64,000 nt of DNA from Cololabis saira (taxonomy: Eukaryota > Chordata > Actinopteri > Beloniformes > Belonidae): NCBI RefSeq assembly GCF_033807715.1, contig NC_084596.1, forward strand, positions 37,100,879-37,164,878, in the 5' to 3' direction. Numbering within the stretch: the first letter of the stretch is position 1; each line of letters opens with the position of its first letter. Below the pieces are notes generated by a model. That model saw nothing but the letters and a program-made list of their open reading frames with translations. It ran no database searches and had not been told where the DNA came from. A program made the translations under genes and the position numbers. Shown one piece after another: positions 1 to 63,200 of this stretch.

Positions 1-285
1 TCCATCCCCTCTGCTCTCCGTGATATTTGATGCAGGACCTGCACCTCATTGTTGACCTCGGCCTGTGAGCTTTGCTGTTTTAAAAGTCAACACTCACCTG
101 TTGGCACAGATGTACATTGTGCTATTCAAGAAGTCTTTCTTTTCCCTTTCAGTTTGAGTTTTTTCCTGGGGTTTCAAGAAACACACAAAACACTTGTGTG
201 TTGTGTGTGCAGAGGTGCAGACTTTAACCACCTCTGTGCAGCTAAAACCCCATTCACCTTTGAGCTCTTTGACTCCCCCCTCAGG

Positions 286-322
286 GGGCAGAGACCCCAG
301 GTTGGGAACCACTGCTTTAAAG
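286..322 (-). mobile_element. hAT transposon terminal fragment
   Basis: The sequence ccccaggttgggaaccactg is the classic terminal inverted repeat of a large vertebrate hAT MITE family. The same terminus is seen in the complete element at 23810-24644. Only one end is visible; the partner end is absent or too decayed, so the body is truncated. Confidence 0.6.
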
Positions 323-333
323 GACTACAGAGG

Positions 334-334
<1 letters not shown>

Positions 335-402
<68 letters not shown>
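335..402. repeat. (CA)n microsatellite
   Basis: A near-perfect CA run of 68 bp, just downstream of a hAT terminal fragment. Open reading frames through it are poly-His/Thr or poly-Cys/Val artefacts. Confidence 0.98.
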
Positions 403-406
<4 letters not shown>

Positions 407-618
407 AATAGGTTGGTTCACACAAAAAGAAAACAAAAAAACCCTTGCCTTTCAAACTCTGGTCGTCAACCAACATGAACGTTAAATAAAGGTCAGTATA
501 GAAACAGTGTTTCAAACAAAGTCTGCTTTTATCCAGATCAGAACCACTTTTTGTAAATGACAACAAAAATCAATGAGCCTTTATATGATTTGAAAGTCAA
601 ACGAGCACACCTCTCCAG

Positions 619-1372
619 TAGGGCTGGGGATCGATTCAAATGTCAAGAATCGAATCGATTCCGATTCTTAAGATTCAGAATCGATTATCAAGATTTGATT
701 CGATTCGATTCCGATATTGATTTGGGTTAGTGTTATTAAAACAGTTTTTTGAGCTGTTGCATGATTTTTATGACTGTAGTTATGCAAAATATTACTACTA
801 GTATTATATTGAGATTAAACAGCAAGTATTGGCAGCTAATGATGCTGTAAGGACCAATCAGCTCCCAGAATGCTGATAGAACTGCTTTCAGAAACATCGT
901 GGGTCAGAATTATCAAACAGATCCAGGGAGGAAACAGAGACGGATGAAATCGGTTTTATTTTTTCCCACATTCCGTTTTTATTTGTTCCATTTTTGGTCT
1001 ATTTTGGTTTTTAATTTTTGAGCATTTGGTTTTTAGCATGTTTTGCAAATGTAACCCCAAGACAGTATATAAAGTAATGAAATATAGACAATTTATGCAA
1101 TTATAACCTAACACTTTAATGTTTTCATACCTTTACATAACATATTTAAAGGCAAAAACATGGCACCAGTTATTCTCGTGTCCAACAAAACTTTCCTTTT
1201 TTGGGGATAAACAAAAAAATAACCCAAAGTTGTAATGTAATGATGAAAAAAAAATATACATAAATAAATAAAAAAAAAAAAAAATCGATCTTTAGACATA
1301 CGAATCGATTTTTAGGAATTAATATGAGAATCGATTTAGAATTGGGAAATCGATTTTTTCAACACAGGCCTA
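619..1372. mobile_element. hAT-type MITE, 754 bp, no transposase
   Basis: The ends are TAGGGCTG at 619 and the imperfect complement CAGGCCTA ending at 1372. Flanking 8-bp duplications are CTCTCCAG (611-618) and CTCTCAAG (1373-1380), 7 of 8 identical. The 8-bp duplication size is typical of hAT. Subterminal arrays of atcgatt-type motifs mark both sides (near 630-720 and 1285-1355). No coding capacity is visible. Confidence 0.85.
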
Positions 1373-2739
1373 CTCTCAAGGTCTGACTGCTTTTAAGCCG
1401 GAAGAAAAAGAAGAAAAATAGCCACATCAGACCCTCGGGTTGCTTATTGTGCCTCTTTTTCAGTCGTGTTACAGTCTGCTGAGAGCAGATTATCTGAGGG
1501 CTGCGATGGCGACGGGTGGCTAAAACAACAGAGTCCAGAGGTTAGGTGGCGAACGCTTTTACTGGGCTCCAGCTCAGAATCTGAAGTGCTAAACAGGAAA
1601 ACCCTTTTTCACATCAATCGTGCCTTTTGGTCTCATTATCGCTCACGAATTGAATTAAAAACTAATTTTCTTCTGCTGCAAAAATAATTTGGGCTTTTTA
1701 TGAGAAGCTGAGAATAATTCAACGGAAGGTCACAGTCAGCAGCCCTGGAAATGTTTTAGCAACAGTACCGGCGTCATCAGTCTGCAATCGCATTGGTCAG
1801 TCGATAAAATAGACCTCCTAAATCCTCTCACTAAGGCCACTGCTATTAGCTTTTCTCTCCGAATCTCTGAAGGAGATTAATGTTGCTCCTAAGACTCATT
1901 TGTAAGCCTTTATCCTCCTTGGCAGCCGTCTCTAACTAGAAGACACTGGGAATGTTATCAGCCTCCGTCTGACAGACAAATGGCTGGTATCTAAGTACAA
2001 GGTGCACCTCAATCTCACAAGATTTGCTGCTGGATTATCTGTTAAATTTTTAACTTCAACCTGGGGATTAGATTTGAACACTTCTCTGTAATGAAATGTC
2101 GGAGATGCACGTCTTTTGAAACTAGTCAAAAACCGAATGATAATCAAACTGGATTGCTCACATTTTTAAGGAGGGAAATAATGTCACAGATGAACAGTTT
2201 ACCTTACTTTAGGGGGTGAACCCTGGACAGGTTTTTTAAAAATCTGTTTCAGGTCAAATTTGACTCATAATTTGAGAGTTTTGTTCCCACCATATATGCT
2301 TCCCAGGTTGCCACAGAAGTAGACTGTAGACATCTTTTTGTATTTCAAGTGTCGTTAAGGAATCTTGAAACAGTGAAAGATCAGCACACACATGTTATTG
2401 CATTGTCTAAGAGAAGAGAAGAAATCCTTCAAATCAGGTTAAGCAGTTTATCATGAGGAATGGTCCAACAAACCTGTCTGCAGGTGCAGAAGTCTCGTTG
2501 AGGGTTACAGAAATTGTTTGACTGCAGTGATTCTCACAAAAGGTTACACAACAAAATATGATCTTGTTGCAGGAAACAAGTATTTTTCAAGGCCAATTTC
2601 ATTAGTTAAATTTTTTAAAATAATAATTCAAAAGCAATCTCTATTCTTCATTAGTCAGTTTTAATGATTTGTAATTTATTTATTTATTTATTTCAAAACA
2701 GGGACAGTGCATAAGACATTAATCTTGTACAAGAGAATA

Positions 2740-3030
2740 TGCATTGTACAAATTATTTATTTGTATAATTTGTATAATCTTTTTGTATTTTTTGTATAAT
2801 TGTCTTGTAAAATTGTAAATAGGTTATTTTTTATTTTATTCAGAACTGTCCCTTTTCTTTTCTCTTCTTTTCTTCTGTACCTCAAACTGCTGCACCTTAA
2901 ATGTTTATTCTGTATCATAGAAATACCACATTTGTTTTATTGTTTATTTTACTACCAAAGAGCGAAATTACCGGAGTCAAATTCCTTGTTGGACAATGTT
3001 CGAACCTGGCCAATAAAGCTGATTCTGATT
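2740..3030 (+). mobile_element. LINE 3' tail (L2/CR1-group-like)
   Basis: The end has the form ccggagtcaaattccttgt...ccaataaagctgattctgatt. I recognise this as the 3' terminus of a common teleost non-LTR retrotransposon, with a short repeated tail. Only the untranslated tail remains. Family assignment is from memory. Confidence 0.6.
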
Positions 3031-3634
3031 GTATATTGCATATATTTTTTTAGTATTGCTTTTTTTAGTTTCTGGTGATTTCAGTGACCATTGTGACAAA
3101 TGTGTCAACCTCTTTTACACATATATACTGTATATAATTAAAAAGACACTGTATTCAGCAGCAACTTACTGTTTCCTGTGACATCATCTCCCACAACCAG
3201 CATGTAACCTAAAGCAAGGTTTATTCAAAATAAACAGCTCAAGATTCACTAAACAACTATGAAAATGCTCAAACTTTGAAAGCGTTACCTAGCCTTATTG
3301 CTTTGTTTTTTGTTTTTTGTTGTTGTTTCATTTCTAAAGTAAAGAAAAAGACTCATATCTCACATTTCATGATATTAGATGCTTTTCCCTCCATAAAGAA
3401 GTGGTGTAGAAGTTAAAACTTTTAACTTTATCTGCTTTTTAAAACTAATACCACACGATGTAATTATACACTCTAAATAGATCCATTCCTCAAAAAAAAT
3501 CTTTTGGAGACATTTGTCATGAAGGAGGGGGCTCTGAGTCCAGAAAGGTTAAAGGTATAAGCTAAATGGAGCACAGAGGGTTGGAGAAAGTTTTTGTTAC
3601 TCATGTTTATCTTTCCTTTGCATTGCCCGTGTAG

Positions 3635-53911
<50,277 letters not shown>

Positions 53912-54288
53912 GTAAGACACCTAATAAGATCATGGCATTTTCCTTAAAAGTCCTTAAAAATATGTTTTTCCTTGACTGGGACCAGCAGAAAACGATGGAA
54001 TCAGTAGGATGTTTCCTTCTTCTGAACAAAATTCATGCTTAATTGGTTCTGTCATGGATAAATGTACAACTACCTCTTTGAAAAGCAGTTATCTAATCTG
54101 ATTTAACATGTAAAGCAACATTCAAATATTTTTGAGAGACTAAAATGCTCCAACAATGATAAGATCGTGTTCTGATTTGAAAATAGAAAATAAGTCTATT
54201 GCAAGTATACAATATATTCCTTCATGCATACTCAGTTACAGCTAGTCATTTAAATACGCATCGGTTACCACTCGAGTATAGACTCATA

Positions 54289-54322
54289 CACACACACACA
54301 AACACACACACACACACACACA
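54289..54322. repeat. (CA)n microsatellite
   Basis: A CA run with one CAAA interruption, 370 bp downstream of exon w9. Confidence 0.95.
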
Positions 54323-55177
54323 TGTTCATATATATACAAACACACGGATGCAATGACACACAAAAGAAATAATATTTTGACATCTAATTGCTTCCAAGCT
54401 CTCATCATGCCCTGGTGTCTGGTTAAGCTGCACTGAACTAGTATCCACAGGATGTTCTCATTCTCCTTCAGTAAACACAGATGTCCTCCCCATCTTAAAC
54501 AAAGTATTTAGTGGTTTATTCATTTGAAATTTGAATCTACACTGGGTCTTACATGTAAAAACGGTAGATTAAAGGATTAGCAGTCATGCCAGTGTTGTTC
54601 AAAGCATTACTTCTGCACATGTATGTCGCTCTGATTGATATTCAACATTTGGCCGCGATGAAAGTACTCCAAAAAAAGAGAGAGAGAGACTGGAAAAAAA
54701 GGAGTACCACTTAGTTTTCAAAGTGATCACCACCCAGAAATTTCTGCGGGAAGTGCAGTTGATGGCTTTGGAGGGTTTTTCTTATCCAGGAGCCAAATGA
54801 GGAAAATTGATTTCTCTTGGCGGCACCATTAAAACATCTCCGCTGAGGGCACACAAAACGACATGTCATCCTGTTTCTGCTTTTGAGAGCCGCAGCCAGT
54901 TTGACGGCATAATTATTTCACAAATCTGGACCAAAACCATCTGGACGACACAAAAGTACTCCACTTAGCCTCCATTCAGACACCGCAATAATGTGCCCTG
55001 TGAGATCCTGTCACATGTGGCCATGGCATAGCACATGTGTTCACACCTGACATCAAAATGTGAATCCAAATGTGACTTAAATGAACAGATCTGACCTCTG
55101 CACTCCAATTGGAAATATTAACTTTCACAAATTGCCCTCACAAACACCAAACAGGTTGTTCTTGTTAAACACCAATG

Positions 55178-55260
55178 GCCCTGGATAGCTCAGTGGGTTG
55201 AGCAGGCCACTAGTACCATAAAGATAAACACTGAAAGCAGAAGTTCGAAATAACTAGGAG
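55178..55260 (+). mobile_element. degenerate tRNA-like SINE head
   Basis: GGATAGCTCAGTGGGTTGAGCAGG is a good A box in tRNA context (D-arm TAGCTCAGTGGG). The B box has decayed to AGTTCGAAATA. No closing acceptor stem, so not a functional tRNA. Confidence 0.5.
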
Positions 55261-56076
55261 CTACTTGCAAGAAAAAAAAAAAACCCTTTTTTTTTTTTTT
55301 TCCAAGTGATCAGATCTGAATCTGTCTTTGACTGTGTTCAGACCACGTATGAGTTTTTGGTCACTTGTGACTGGATTTCTATGAATGCATTTTAAGGCAA
55401 GGTCTAAATGGGGTTGGTCACAATGTGGAACAGAGTAATACCCGGTAGGCTGTATGCTGCAGGATTTTGGGCTGTTGCACACAAAACATGACTGCTGTGA
55501 AAAGATTGTGGTGAAATCTTTCCTCGTAGCAGCATATCGGGGGTCCCGTGTCATCAGCACGTGTTGGTTGGCAGTGGGCAATAGATCTTGATTGAGATTA
55601 GTTTCTGATAGTGTCATAAATCCCATCAGTTCATCTCCTAGCTAATGAGCCAATTAAAAAACGACATGAAGTGATGCATTATTTAATGAGACTTTGCTCC
55701 AATCCAAATAAAAACTCATGTGGCTCGACGCTTAAAAGAAATCAAGTTTTCTGGGACTCTTTTTTTGGGAGGACAATTTATGGAGGTTGAGCAACAGAAG
55801 TCATGTTTGTATAACATGCAATTTGTTGTTTCTTGTTTTGCTTGTTTGTCCCCATCAGCACAGGCTGATGACGGTTTTCTACATGGGTTGTAGTTGGGGA
55901 TTCAGGAGGTGTTATTGTCTAGTCCCCGGGGACTGATGCTGATCGGGGCCCCGGTCCATCACAGGTCCACACAGAGCACATGCTCACGCTGAGGCATTAA
56001 TTATTAATGCAAAAAAGGAAAATTAGAGATGCTCTGGAAGCTCCCACATAGAAGCATATTCAGTGGAAATAGTGCA

Positions 56077-57800
56077 TTTCGTTTCGTTTCGTTTTTTATT
56101 TATTTCGGACATGTATATAAGAAAAAAAAACAAGAAAAAAAGATAAGAGAAACAAATACAGGTGGGCATTCCACCACATAAAGAGAAAAAAAAACACATA
56201 AAAAAAAGACATATTTCAGTTACATGTTCGAAAAGGAGTGGGAGGAAGTATAAACTTATTTAATCCCACCCCCTTTCCACAACTAAACATAAATGATATG
56301 CCTGTATTTACGTTTTATACTATACACTAAGTTGTATAAATACATAAATAAATATATATAATTTTTACAAAAATAACCTGTTTAATACCAAATGTAAGCT
56401 CTATCATAAATATAATATACAGTAACTATGATATAAATATAATATGACTATGATATAAATATAATACGTATATCTATACAAACATACCAAGACAACATGA
56501 CGAAATAGCAGAACACACACAGCTGCTGATCTTTAAACACAGTCTTCCCTTTTATACCTCAAATAAACTGTCTTTATATTTCTTCTTAAATTGTTTTGTG
56601 TTTGTACATTCTTTTAACTCCAAATTCAAATCATTCCACAGTTTGATTCCACAAACTGATACACAAAAACGTATTTTTGTTGTATGCACGAATAAAGATT
56701 TGAAGTTTAGGTTTCCCCTTAAATTATAACTCCCTTCCCTCCCAATAAATAATTTCTGAATGTTATCCGGTAGCGAATGATTTTTTGCTTTAAACATTAC
56801 TTGTGCAGATTGAAATGTCACTAAATCCATAAGTTTTAATACTTTAGACTGTAAGAATAGTGAGTTAGTGTGATCTCGATATCCAGCCTTATGAATGTAT
56901 CGTATTGCTCTCTTTTGAAGTTTGAGTAATGAATGTAACCTGGTTTTATAGTTATTGCCCCAAATTTCTGCACAGTAAGTGAAATATGGAAGAACTAGTG
57001 AGCAGTAAAGAATATGAAGGGCCCTGTAATCCAAAACCTGTTTTGCTCTGTTAAGTACTGCAATGCTCTTTGAAACTTTGTTTTGTACATACTTAATATG
57101 AGATTTCCAGCTAATTTGATCATCCATTATTACTCCAAGAAATCTGATTTCGTTTACTGTTTCAATATCACTGCCATCCAATTCAACTTTTATTTGCATA
57201 TCACTTCTCCGATTACCAAAATACATTATTTTTGTCTTACTCATGTTTAATGATAATTTGTTATCAGTGAACCATATTTTTAACTTATTCAATTCTGTCG
57301 TGACATCAAGCATTAGTTTTTATAAATCAGTACCAGAGCAGAACAGATTTGTGTCATCAGCAAATAGAACAGGTTTTAGTACTTTAGATACTTGGCATAA
57401 GTCATTGATGTAAAGAATAAACAATTTGGGTCCCAGCACTGACCCCTGGGGGACACCACAAGTAATGCTCAAACATTTGGAACAGTAATCACCCAGCCTC
57501 ACAAATTGCTTCCTGTCACTCAGATAGCTCCTCAACCACCGTAAAACTGTACCCCTGATGCCTTACCGTTCCAGTTTAGTAAGTAAAATATCATGGATAA
57601 TTGTATCAAATGCTTTTTTTAAATCCACAAATATTCCAAGTGCGTGGTGTTTCTGATCTATAGAACTTGTTATTTCTTCCACTGAATCTATTAATGTCAA
57701 TGATGTAGATCTATTTGTCCTGAACCCATACTGACAATTTCTGTATAATATGTGTGCAGTCTTTCTAGAAAAGGTTTAAAGCTTTGTACAGATCATATGA
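56077..57800 (-). mobile_element. 5'-truncated LINE (CR1/Rex1/L2 group), minus strand
   Basis: Contains the C-terminal half of a reverse transcriptase, a 3' UTR with gagtgggaggaagta and atttaatcccacccc, and a tail at 56077-56095 with cgttt (aaacg on the minus strand) repeats. The 5' end stops near the conserved QYGFRTNRSTSL motif, a typical truncation. Another 3' UTR of the same family is at 39505-39700. Confidence 0.88.
56552..57740 (-). pseudogene. reverse transcriptase fragment with in-frame stops
   Basis: In one minus-strand frame the product runs QYGFRTNRSTS, DLKKAFDTI, stop (near 57566), GIRGTVLRWLRSYLSDRK, then GVPQGSVLGPKLFILYINDL, FADDTNLF, GTDL, stop (57320-57322). It continues uninterrupted for about 255 residues, with LNMSKTKIMYFG, RFLGVIMDD and LLKLQKRAIRYI. 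These are RT motifs (GVPQGSVLGP, FADD) plus the thumb region of Jockey-superfamily LINEs. The two stops and the missing endonuclease make it inactive. Confidence 0.9.
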
Positions 57801-60049
57801 AAGAGTTTGATATGCCGCTAGATTCTTAAAGACGATTACCGTATAAATACAATTCAAAGACGTGGAGCAAAGAAATCCTTTCTGTCACAAATGAATGAAC
57901 TGAATGACTGCCCGGACGCAGACAGACCTCTCTCTTCTATCACCTCTCTCTTTCAAAGACCTAAAGGAAATAACTCTCTCTCCGTCTGTGCTGGGGTTCT
58001 CATAATTAGTCTCTCCCTCTCCTCCTTTTCTCACTCCTGTCCTCTTTGCCTTTCTCCGTGTCCCTTTTCCGTCCTTCTCTGTAGCACCAGAGCTGTCTGG
58101 CTGCTCTTTTCTCTGCTGAGCATTTTGAATCAGAATCACAGTGGGAACTCGAGCTGCCTGCCTATTGCCACAGATTCAGCTGCACACACGCACGCAAGGA
58201 ACAAAGGACCTGCTCATGAACACACGCTTGTTTTCTTTTCAGGTGTGAAAACATTGCAAAAATTGCAATTAAGGTGGATGCCCCCTGCCTTTCTGTGGCT
58301 CTCCCTCCTTTTGGATTAACAATTATTGTTTCTTCTCCTAGTTGTTTGAACCTAAAAATTATTATTTGGAAGGAATCAAAAAGATTTATAAGCTAAGTTT
58401 CATTGTAAGGTTTAATTCAGCATGTATGTGTAATGTGAAAATATTTAACTTTTACCAAGAGCCACTCCGGATGCACAACAACAAATAATTAGTCAACTTT
58501 GGAGGCAACTTCCTGGAGCAACATGCTCATTTTAATGTGACAACTGAGATTTCTTTAGATCTAAGCTACATTATGTTTGCAACATCCAGTCAGGATTGGC
58601 AGGAGATAAGAGAAAAGAATATTCAACAAGTTGTATTCAGTCAACATGCCTTGAATATTTGTGACACTGTAGACATCTAGTGTAGTATAGGCCAGTGTCA
58701 GCCGTTACCGACTATACCAAGAAGTCAAAGTTAGAGATCATAGATAGTTAACAGGCGATTCTGCCGTTCTTTCCAGGTTAGCCTCTATCTCCATTTTGAT
58801 GCCACGATGGAGATCTGGATGCATTCAGGTGCCCAAGTAGAGGGGTCTAAATGGAAATCCCTCATGTCCCTTTTCAGTACACCCTTATCTTAACGAGCTC
58901 GGCCTGTTGGCCTCGACCCGTCTTTAAGAACGCTTTGCAGGATGCAGTGTGGTAAACGAGATTAACACATTCAGTGGACATTCTGTACTTTACAAGCAGT
59001 CTAGTGACTGCCAACATCGTCCTCTATGGTCCATTGTGGACAACACCGCAGTAGAAAGCTTGGCATAATCAAAGAGTCGTTCCCAGAGGGGTCAGAGGAA
59101 ACTACCGCCTAAAAAACTAAATTTTTCAATGGCTATCAATATTATTACCCAGACTTTGATTGAACATCTGAGGGAAACAAGAGCATCTCCAGGCTGTCAA
59201 GGTCTGCACCAAAGCAGGTGCTGATGCTGAGGTTTAAGAGGCGTGCATGCTCTCTCTGCTTTGGAGGGCAAATCTCTGGATAAGATAATTGCACACTCCT
59301 ACTAAATACCTGTCTGCATCAAGTACTCCCCACTGTGTCCATGATTTGGCAGAAGGCGTCCCATGACATGGTCAAAGGGAGAGAGACGCATAGTGTTAAT
59401 GCACTGGTTTACCTTTTACTCTGTTCAGTCATTAATTTTGATGGGAGACGCATTGAATGCAAGCGTGTCACACCTTTCAGTGAGGGTCATGTTTTCCTGG
59501 ACTTGGTTATTCTCCTCATGAACTCTGCATGGTGTCTGTTGCTATGGTGCACACTCACAAAGGCTCACATCATTATGAAGGACAGGTATGGACTGCTAAC
59601 ACCGATGTCTGCTACTCAGAAGCAGATGTGGGTGTTGAGAGAAAGAGGTGACACCTGGGAAACGAGTTCGTGCAGGCAGTCTCAAGTAGTATTAATGCTA
59701 ATTTTCTTCCCTCTGCATGGTTGGTTTCAGTTACATTGTCTAGTTTAAAAACCTATGTCAGATGCTTTCTGATGTCTCAAACCCACCAAGCTTGCTGCCA
59801 CTTTTAAAATCCTTCCTCTTGTCATGCCCGCTCCTCCCATGCTACCACGATGGGCATCGCCAGCCTTCTGATCACCTGACACTACAACTCCCAGCATCCA
59901 TCAGTTCTCCTCATCATGGACTGCACCTGTGCCCTGATCACCTTCCCCCTCATGCCTACTTATATCCTGCACAATCCCCAGCTCTTGCTGCAGTATTGTT
60001 TGGTCCACATTTAGTCCCTTGAAAACCTGACACCTCATCTCAGCTTCTG

Positions 60050-60223
60050 CACTGCAAAAAATGTTTTTCTCTCTATTTCTTATTTTATTTCTCATTTTCT
60101 AGTTTTAAGAATTGTAGTCAAGAAGGTTTTCCTTACCTCATTGGAAAAGATATTTTTGCAAGACAATTTTGACTGGATTTGGGGTTATTGGCCTTACTTT
60201 TAGAGGGGTTGTTTTTTGCAGTG
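60050..60223. mobile_element. small hAT-type MITE, 174 bp
   Basis: The ends CACTGCAAAAAA and TTTTTTGCAGTG are perfect inverted repeats. The interior has ttatttctcattttctagtt-like and ttattggccttactttt sequence typical of a widespread teleost MITE family. A clear 8-bp duplication is not visible. Confidence 0.7.
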
Positions 60224-63200
60224 TGCCTGTAGACTCATCCCGAATACCTCTAGATAGCTCTAATAAATGTGGATTTATGAGAGCCTTTACATCAAGACTG
60301 AAATAGGTTTTTATCATTAATAAGACATTTGTTGTGGGATGTGTCTAGGTTTTATTGCGTAGTCCAGGCAGCTCAGTGCGTGAGTGAGGGGGGCGCGTGG
60401 CCGAGGCATGAGAGAGAAAAGAGGGCGTGTGTTGTTGTGCTCCGGGGAATGAATGAAGGATACGCCGACCGGAGCGGACAGAGAGGGATAGCGTCTGGTT
60501 TGTAACTGTGCAGTTGAAAAATAAAGCCCTAGCCCCCCCTCCCTCCATCTCTTCAGCAAAACGGCCGGTTAGTTTATGTGCTATCACCTTAACAATTAGG
60601 GAGTGAGCCCGGATCTCCCCAGTCTTTCCCAACCACGGTTAGGAGACCGAAGCAGGAAAGGCTTCACACATTTGACACACAAGTCTTTATTCTATAAATT
60701 GGCAGATTGGAATAAAAAAATATGACTGGATTTGTCCACAATCTTGATAAATCCATTCCCGATGTCTGTCCAGTCTAGGCAAAAAGATGCAGGATCAAAT
60801 TAATTATATATCATTTGTGATACAATCTTTTAAAAGGAAGACTATTATAAAAAAAAACGACTTTTTCTCTACTTTTGAGCATATATTGGGTGGTAGCTGT
60901 TCATAGCATACCAATTGACTGGCCAGTTGCAAACTGCAACTTTTCCGTGAAAGTAACACACCAGCAGTATTTTTAGCATACTGCACATTACATAATCGTT
61001 TGCATCCTGGATACAGCACACTATATCTTGGGAAAATCCGTCCACGCTCTCAGTATAGTAGGCCGTTTCAAAAATACCCCTGGTCTCATTATTGTTGCCC
61101 CAACTCAACAACTCGACATCATGCAGCATTGACTGCTCCATGTATGTAGGTACAGCAAAACTGTAACACAGTTTTCAAAAGATGCACACCATCCACAAGA
61201 GGATTACTGCAAAAAACTAGGTCGGAATAGTCCTTGCTAGGAATAGTGCAGTAAAAACACATTGTAACAGCAGCTAAGATCCTGGCTGTCGTATTATGTC
61301 AACGACATTTCATCAAGACTTAAGGACAAGGGCAAAATACGTCTCTTTTGATTATGTCATTGTAAATCTCATGAAGAAATATCCCAGGAAATGTTGAAAA
61401 ATCAGCTATAAATTGTAAAGTATTTTATTAAATATATTAATTTTGACATCACTAGACAGGTTATAGATGGAAACCTAATGGAGGCTGCATACCTCTGAAT
61501 CTGAACATATACGGTTAGGCATATGTGTGAGGTCAGCATGTAATGCAGCTGTTGGGCGCGCTTGTCGAGTGTCTCATCTCTGTCATTTGGGGGCTGAACA
61601 TGCGAGCTGGCTCAGCATGAAACCGCTGATTGTTGGAGCTGCAGATTACACTCTGTTTCTGCCACCAAATGACAACAGCTTTTTTCCACAGTTGTTCAAA
61701 GAACTCATCTTCTTTCTACAGACCTGCTCAGAGAGCCGGTGATGTATGCAGCATGTGTGATAGGAGGGTGGTCTCACTTAGCACAGACACACCCTGCTGT
61801 TTTCAATGTCAAACCACCAGTGTGTGCACTTTAGAACCAGCAAGCATCACCAGCCTGCACACATACGCCTCTGGCTGCTTGGTGTGACTTACAATAATCA
61901 CTGGTCTGCAAAAAGAGAGGCAGGGGAGGCCGCTATAAAGCAGCACACGCAGTTTGTTGAGACTCAACAAGAGCAATGACTCAACATATTGATTTTTTTT
62001 TGAGAGCTGTGTTGACTTGCTTCTTATGAGTAAACATATTTAGTTGTAGCGGAGTGTATTAACCCCAGTGGACAAAAGGGTTTTGCCATGTTCATAGTGC
62101 TGCTGTTCAAAACTGCATTCCACCATGATCTTTTGAGTGTGATGGGGTTAATAACTAAAGCTTTTTACTAAAAACAGTAGATAGAGTAGATATAGAGTGA
62201 AATGTTCCCTGTACACTGCTGTGGAAAACTTTTGTTGTAAAAATAGTTTCCGCAAAGGTTCCATGTTCATAATGGTTCATGCAAGGAAATGAGTGCAGAC
62301 GCAAACGCTCAGAAATGCGTAAAATAAAGGGGCCAAAAAAATAATATCAAGGAAACATCAGGAAGAGATCTAGAGAACAAAGAGACGCGTTGCGAAGCTG
62401 CAGAGGAGACAAATATGACAGGGGCAGGAATCCAAGCACACTGCAAATGAGAGATGGGAAATGGCATCAGAGACAAAGAGAGATGGCCAACATTTTCATT
62501 TCCTCTCCCTCCATATAACAACCTCCTGCTGCCACTCATGATGTAAGGCTGAGGCAATTAACCCCCTTCATCTGTCTCACACTCATGACTGCATGTGTGT
62601 GTGACTGTTTGTGAGTGTGTTTCTGATCAAAGATAAATCGCACTACTTAACACCTCAGGGAGATGATGTCATACTTTGCACAGTGAAAAAGTGATGCTGG
62701 CAAACAGCTGATGTTACTCAAACAAGAGAGAGAAAAGATCCTCTGTGTTGCAGCTGCGGCATCTCTTCATGCATTACACTTTGACTGATTATTTATTATT
62801 AGCTACCAAATGAGTGGACTAGTAAGTTCTGTGTCTAAAAATAATGCATTCATCCCAGTCAGAGGTATAATATGTTCTTTTCATGGGAAATGGTTAATTT
62901 CATATATGTCTTAATATTATTTTAGATGATTTACTCAAGGGAGCCTTAACGTCAAAAAGAAAACTGCGAGAAAAATAAGTTCGAGCTCACGTAGTTACAG
63001 AAAATAAATTGCATAATCTTATTCATTGCATGCAAACATAATTTTTCATGTAAAAGCAGCAAAGTAACATTCATATGCATGTTTACAGGATATTTGTCTG
63101 AACAGTATATTAAGTTTAAATGTATTAAAAAGTAAAGCAACATGACATCAAATGTATTATTCCATGAATTCAGTAAGATTTTTCAGGATGTGATTGATTA

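Larger units (their letters stand above)
1..3634 (+). other. ctnnd2 intron upstream of w1 (partial)
   Basis: Intron sequence ending at the w1 acceptor. It holds a hAT end fragment, a CA microsatellite, a complete hAT-type MITE (619-1372) and a LINE 3' tail near 2740-3030. I see nothing recognisable in 1-240, 1390-2670 and 3040-3600 apart from AT-rich sequence. Confidence 0.85.

Noticed and set aside
174..566. Open frames on both strands through the CA tract near 335-402
   Set aside because: Length comes from the microsatellite (poly-His/Thr or poly-Cys/Val); no conserved sequence outside it.
59820..60020. Solo LTR of a Gypsy-type element
   Set aside because: The tcatgcccgctcctcccatg...cacctgacactacaactccc texture is reminiscent of fish Gypsy LTRs, but no paired termini, duplication or polypurine tract could be located.
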